A stretch of DNA of 8,418 nucleotides, taken from Spirochaetes bacterium GWF1_49_6. Lineage in GTDB: Bacteria; Spirochaetota; Brevinematia; Brevinematales; GWF1-51-8. Below the pieces are notes generated by a model. The model had not been told where the DNA came from. It was given only the letters and a program-made list of their open reading frames with translations, and did no database searches. Position 1 is the first letter of the stretch. Every line of letters starts with the position of its first letter. The stretch lies in contig MIBD01000018.1 in the NCBI GenBank assembly GCA_001829395.1, positions 697 through 9,114 of the forward strand. The letters run 5' to 3'. The position numbers and the translations under genes were made by a program. Below, piece by piece: positions 6,099 through 8,418 of this stretch.

Positions 6099-6127
6099 AT
6101 GATAAATCTTAAACGGAGGAATGTCAA
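6099..6127 (-). promoter_or_regulatory. Promoter for the PIN/58-aa gene pair
   Basis: On the minus strand TTGACA (6127-6122) and TATCAT (6104-6099) are 17 bp apart. The predicted start of transcription near 6092 leaves only about 14 nt before the ATG, so the ribosome-binding site is at the very 5' end of the message. Confidence 0.7.
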
Positions 6128-6279
6128 GACGTACGACTGACGGCGCAGACTAAAGATAGGTTATATCCTACATCGCAGGCTTGCGCATGGCTCTGGGTGA
6201 CGTGGTTCGGCAGGCTCACCATGACATTTGTTCCAGGCTGGTATTGGAACTATTGATAGCATACGTAATAGGGTCAGCC

Positions 6280-6374
6280 TGCGCAGGTGCTGCGCACACA
6301 AATAATAGGCTATATACCACGTCGCAGGCGGGAACGCGGGACGACAGCATAGGATTGTAATGGGATTACCCCCG
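6280..6374. repeat. Direct repeat copy A, 95 bp
   Basis: It begins TGCGCAGGTGCTGCGCACAC and ends TAATGGGATTACCCCCG. It matches 6451-6545 with six mismatches by eye, four of them clustered at 6300-6305. The first 17 bases can form a hairpin because TGCGCA is self-complementary. A shorter degenerate relative of its part 6305-6329 is at 6156-6180 (21 of 25 bases). Confidence 0.85.
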
Positions 6375-6393
6375 TCGGTTACGACATCCTCTC

Positions 6394-6424
6394 CACGCTT
6401 AGCGTGAAGACAAGCTGTCTTCAC
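6394..6424. repeat. Two overlapping, mutually exclusive hairpins
   Basis: CACGC-TTA-GCGTG (6394-6406) and GTGAAGACA-AGC-TGTCTTCAC (6404-6424) share the bases GTG at 6404-6406, so both cannot form fully at once. The second has nine perfect pairs. Neither is followed by a T-run. They sit between the two direct repeats. Confidence 0.6.
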
Positions 6425-6450
6425 TCGACACTTCTCCCCTCCGTGGGAGT

Positions 6451-6545
6451 TGCGCAGGTGCTGCGCACACTAACTTTAGGCTATATACCATGTCGCAGGC
6501 GGGAACGTGGGACGACAGCATAGGATTGTAATGGGATTACCCCCG
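6451..6545. repeat. Direct repeat copy B, 95 bp
   Basis: This is the second copy of the 95-bp repeat, exactly 171 bp after the first and without indels. It ends six bases before the -35 box of the metallophosphoesterase promoter, so the duplicated unit may have delivered or bordered sequence upstream of that operon. Confidence 0.85.
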
Positions 6546-6551
6546 AAGGGG

Positions 6552-6580
6552 TTGACTTTTCCGGGTGTGCGCTTTATCAT
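6552..6580 (+). promoter_or_regulatory. Promoter for the metallophosphoesterase-ybeY operon
   Basis: TTGACT (6552-6557) and TATCAT (6575-6580) are 17 bp apart. Transcription would start near 6587, just ahead of the ribosome-binding site, which rules out the in-frame upstream start at 6565 for the metallophosphoesterase. Confidence 0.75.
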
Positions 6581-6593
6581 TTTACCGAACATC

Positions 6594-6600
6594 GGAGGGG
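6594..6600 (+). promoter_or_regulatory. Ribosome-binding site that fixes a TTG start
   Basis: GGAGGGG lies three bases before the TTG at 6604 (five from its GGAGG core) and no ATG is available nearby in frame. With the promoter at 6552-6580 this decides the start of the metallophosphoesterase. Confidence 0.75.
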
Positions 6601-6603
6601 ATT

Positions 6604-7092
6604 TTGACGCGATTATTAATTGTCAGCGACACGCACGGCAACATCAGCAAACTGGACGACCTCATCAGGAAATACGACAAGCAATACGAGTATATCTTCC
6701 ATCTCGGCGACCGTTCCTATGACATCCAGTCGTTACAGGAAACATCGGGGAATATCATCCTCATCAAGGGAAATATCGAAAGCTCCAGCGGACGTTCGAA
6801 CGACACGGGGGTGTATGAGACCCTTCTCGAGATTGACGGGGTGAGGGTGTTCGCCACCCACGGGCACCGTTACAGCGTAAAATCGACGTTGATATTCCTG
6901 AAGAAGCAGGCGAAAAAGGTGAACGCGAATCTGGTATTTTTCGGGCATACGCACGAGAAGTACCTTGAAATAGACGACGATATTATGTATTTCAATCCCG
7001 GCGCGTTGTCGGATAACGACTACGGGTATATCACGCTCGATCAGGGCGAGATTGTCGGGATCGAGCACGGTTATCTTTCGGAGCGGTGGTAG
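6604..7092 (+). CDS. YfcE/MJ0936-family metallophosphoesterase, 162 aa
   Basis: This small soluble calcineurin-like phosphodiesterase has all metal ligands in order: DTH (D9, H11), HLGD (D36), GN (N57, in KGNIE where many relatives have GNCD), THGH (H86) and GHTH (H115, H117), followed by FNPGAL. Members of the family hydrolyse phosphodiesters such as bis-pNPP with Mn2+ or similar metals; the physiological substrate is generally unknown. The length is normal for the family. I place the start at TTG 6604, which begins the first beta strand TRLLIVSDTHGN; an upstream GTG would lie before the predicted transcription start. The stop is two bases ahead of the ybeY ATG, so the two genes share an operon and probably coupled translation. 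Confidence 0.92.
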   Translation: MTRLLIVSDTHGNISKLDDLIRKYDKQYEYIFHLGDRSYDIQSLQETSGNIILIKGNIESSSGRSNDTGVYETLLEIDGVRVFATHGHRYSVKSTLIFLKKQAKKVNANLVFFGHTHEKYLEIDDDIMYFNPGALSDNDYGYITLDQGEIVGIEHGYLSERW

Positions 7093-7094
7093 CT

Positions 7095-7571
7095 ATGATC
7101 AATATTATCAATCAGGCCGCGGACTATAAGAACACGATCCTGCTCGGCGAGTTGGGGGAATATCTCGACTGCGTGCTGGACGAGTACGGGCGCAAGGGAA
7201 AGGCGGTAAATATCGTATTCTGCGACGACAGTTTCATCCGTCAGCTCAACGGCGAGTACCGAGGGTACGATAAGCCCACCGATGTGCTTTCCTTCTCGAT
7301 GGAGGAGGGCGAGGAGCTATGGGACGACGGGGATGAGATCGCGGACGATATGCCCCGCGAACTGGGCGATATTATGATATCTATCGAGACCGCGAAGCGT
7401 CAGGCGGCGGAGTACGGGGTTACGCTCGACGAGGAACTGGTAAGGCTAGCGTCGCACGGGATACTACACCTGCTGGGGTTCGACCATGAGACATCGCCCG
7501 AGGACGACGAAGCGATGATGAAGAAGCAGGACGAACTGATCGCGGGATTCTTCAGGAAGTACTCGGTGTAA
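7095..7571 (+). CDS. ybeY: Endoribonuclease YbeY (rRNA maturation factor), 158 aa
   Basis: The zinc-binding signature HGILHLLGFDH is present with the three histidines at 121, 125 and 131. Upstream are the family blocks KPTDVLSFSM (60-69) and RELGDIMIS (88-96). YbeY is a cytoplasmic single-strand endoribonuclease needed for 16S rRNA 3'-end maturation and 70S ribosome quality control. An acidic stretch (EEGEELWDDGDEIADD, 70-85) lies between the blocks, as in several longer homologues. I chose the ATG at 7095, two bases after the previous stop, over the GTG at 7086. The usual phoH neighbour is not upstream here; a metallophosphoesterase is. No clear plus-strand terminator follows; the hairpin at 7607-7633 has its long T-tract on the other strand. 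Confidence 0.96.
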   Translation: MINIINQAADYKNTILLGELGEYLDCVLDEYGRKGKAVNIVFCDDSFIRQLNGEYRGYDKPTDVLSFSMEEGEELWDDGDEIADDMPRELGDIMISIETAKRQAAEYGVTLDEELVRLASHGILHLLGFDHETSPEDDEAMMKKQDELIAGFFRKYSV

Positions 7572-7606
7572 TTTATCTTATCCTGCATCGGTAAAGTTAT
7601 AATCAT

Positions 7607-7633
7607 AAAAAAACCCGGCCGGAGCCGGGGTTT
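7607..7633 (-). terminator. Rho-independent terminator for groES (possibly also used by ybeY)
   Basis: On the minus strand a stem of about nine pairs with one bulged base (arms 7633-7624 and 7619-7611, CG-rich core CCCCGGC/GCCGGG) ends in seven Ts (7613-7607). On the plus strand only TTTG follows, so it would be a weaker terminator for ybeY. Confidence 0.82.
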
Positions 7634-7719
7634 GTAGTCGAACGAAATCCGGTTAGCTCGCGTTTTCAACACGGGCTATTTGTTTCTCTTGGTAGCCTAT
7701 TCGAGATCGGCGTAAGCCG

Positions 7720-7989
7720 TCACTCAGTGACCACCGCGAGAATATCATCCATCGAAACCAGCAGGTATTCCTTATCGTCGGCCTTTACCTGGGTACCGGC
7801 GTATTTGTCGTAAATGACCTTATCGCCCTTCTTTACAGTAATAGCCTCATCCGTACCTACCGCAGCGACAATTCCCTCGGTAGTTTTTTCCTGATTCGCG
7901 GTTTCGGGGATAATGATACCGCTCTGGGTTTTTGTCTTCTTTTCTTCCATTAAGATCAAAACCCTGTTTCCCAAAGGTTTAATCGACAT
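7720..7989 (-). CDS. groES: Co-chaperonin GroES, 89 aa
   Basis: The sequence is a complete GroES: MSIKPLGNRVLI at the start, the mobile loop KTKTQSGIIIPETANQEKT that docks on GroEL, GIVAAVG, the GDKVIYDKYAGT strand, and the C-terminal LLVSMDDILAVV. It caps the GroEL ring during ATP-driven protein folding in the cytoplasm. GGAGGAG precedes the ATG by three bases. It has its own promoter and a strong terminator and no groEL follows, so it is monocistronic; separate groES and groEL loci are known in Borrelia and Treponema. I see no CIRCE inverted repeat between promoter and gene, so HrcA control is not evident. Confidence 0.97.
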   Translation of the reverse strand: MSIKPLGNRVLILMEEKKTKTQSGIIIPETANQEKTTEGIVAAVGTDEAITVKKGDKVIYDKYAGTQVKADDKEYLLVSMDDILAVVTE

Positions 7990-8022
7990 TATCTCCTCCG
8001 TAGCTTTTGTATTTTAGAATTA

Positions 8023-8051
8023 AATATAATCAAGATTATCGAAATCGTCAA
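8023..8051 (-). promoter_or_regulatory. Promoter for groES
   Basis: On the minus strand TTGACG (8051-8046) and TATATT (8028-8023) are 17 bp apart. The -35 box starts four bases after the acyltransferase stop codon. Transcription would begin near 8016, giving a leader of about 27 nt. Confidence 0.75.
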
Positions 8052-8055
8052 GGGC

Positions 8056-8418
8056 TTAGAACGGGTCGAAGTCGATGTTCTCGAATTCTTCCGGCGTGGT
8101 CTTTTCCCATCGCGGGTGCAGGAGAGAAAACCACTGTTCGGGATATTGACGGATATAGTTCTCGTAATGCGAATTGATATAGGTCATAATATCGGCGGCG
8201 TCCTTTTCGGCATCGCCGGTGCTCGTGAACGTCTTAGGGTCGTCGAACTTGAACACGTACTTATCGTCGGTGTCGCGGTAGCAGTATCCCATCACGATAG
8301 GCGAGCCGAACCTGAGATGGAGTTTCGCGGGGCCGTCCGCGGTCGCGCTCGGCATCCCGAAGAACGGTACGAAAATCGGCTTGAAGTAATAGGTCTGATC
8401 TGCGACCAGCGCGATAGA
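8056..8418 (-). CDS. LpxL/HtrB-family lipid A (or lysophospholipid) acyltransferase, C-terminal part (partial)
   Basis: The gene enters from the right edge; 120 C-terminal residues are visible. They show the family blocks after the catalytic region: ALVADQ, then FVPFFGMPSATADGPAKL, RFGSPIVMGYCYR, and the closing YPEQWFSLLHPRW. The catalytic HX4D/E motif lies upstream of the window. These membrane-associated enzymes move an acyl chain from acyl-ACP onto lipid A precursors; spirochaetal and other relatives may act on other lipids, so the exact acceptor is not certain. An internal Met (8355) is not the start, because the frame stays open and family-like up to the edge. It supports a cell with an outer membrane. 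Confidence 0.9.
   Translation of the reverse strand, partial: SIALVADQTYYFKPIFVPFFGMPSATADGPAKLHLRFGSPIVMGYCYRDTDDKYVFKFDDPKTFTSTGDAEKDAADIMTYINSHYENYIRQYPEQWFSLLHPRWEKTTPEEFENIDFDPF

Larger units (their letters stand above)
6128..6551. other. Repeat-rich non-coding block between divergent promoters
   Basis: No credible gene lies in these 420 bases; the longest open frame on the minus strand only reads through repeats. The block holds a degenerate repeat copy at 6156-6180, a segment at 6199-6225 (GTGACGTGGTTCGGCAGG then CTCACCATGAC) typical of dispersed bacterial intergenic repeats, two long direct repeats, and hairpins between them. No transposase, tRNA or CRISPR pattern is visible. Confidence 0.6.

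Noticed and set aside
6161..6424. 87-codon open frame on the minus strand in the repeat block
   Set aside because: Its translation (for example CHGEPAEPRHPEP) is the typical spurious peptide read from dispersed intergenic repeats; there is no ribosome-binding site and it crosses copy A of the direct repeat.
6280..6545. CRISPR array
   Set aside because: Only two full copies, repeats of 95 bp with a 76-bp interval that itself has hairpins, and no cas genes; this is not a CRISPR pattern.

Overview
The window looks like chromosome from a diderm (Gram-negative-type) bacterium with G+C near one half by eye. A GroES gene with no groEL next to it, a LpxL/HtrB-type acyltransferase, a DUF4912 protein with an N-terminal Rho/SAP-like helical domain and an orphan family-5 solute-binding lipoprotein together fit Spirochaetota. 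That assignment is an inference: there is no rRNA or marker gene here to settle it.

Left part (1-1505, minus strand): a three-gene operon behind a consensus sigma-70-type promoter. It encodes a 291-aa protein of unknown function, a compact four-helix FtsX/MacB-like membrane protein whose start overlaps the preceding stop by 4 nt, and an ABC ATPase that begins directly after the permease stop and runs off the left edge. Then comes about 450 bp of non-coding DNA with an AT-rich perfect inverted repeat and a 120-bp palindromic element of the dispersed intergenic type.

Middle (1957-5400, plus strand): a lipoprotein oligopeptide/dipeptide-binding protein without permease partners; a DUF4912 protein with its own promoter and a strong terminator; a gap with short repeat debris; and a small DUF2442 protein. 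Convergent to these, on the minus strand, is a PIN-domain (VapC-like) toxin candidate that overlaps a 58-aa gene by 11 nt. The small gene is the likely antitoxin. The pair has its own near-consensus promoter.

Repeat block (about 6128-6551): no credible gene. It holds two 95-bp direct repeats (about 94% identical, 171 bp apart), a shorter degenerate third copy, and several hairpins. It lies between the divergent promoters of the PIN pair and of the next operon.

Right part: a plus-strand two-gene operon, a YfcE/MJ0936-type metallophosphoesterase (TTG start) followed by the rRNA maturation endonuclease YbeY, both housekeeping. It converges on monocistronic groES (minus strand, own promoter and terminator), which follows the 3' end of a lipid A-type acyltransferase gene cut by the right edge.

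Nothing here is a proven new system. The items most worth following are the toxin-first PIN/58-aa pair, the three-gene ABC operon with an unrecognised lead protein, the DUF4912 architecture, and the repeat block.
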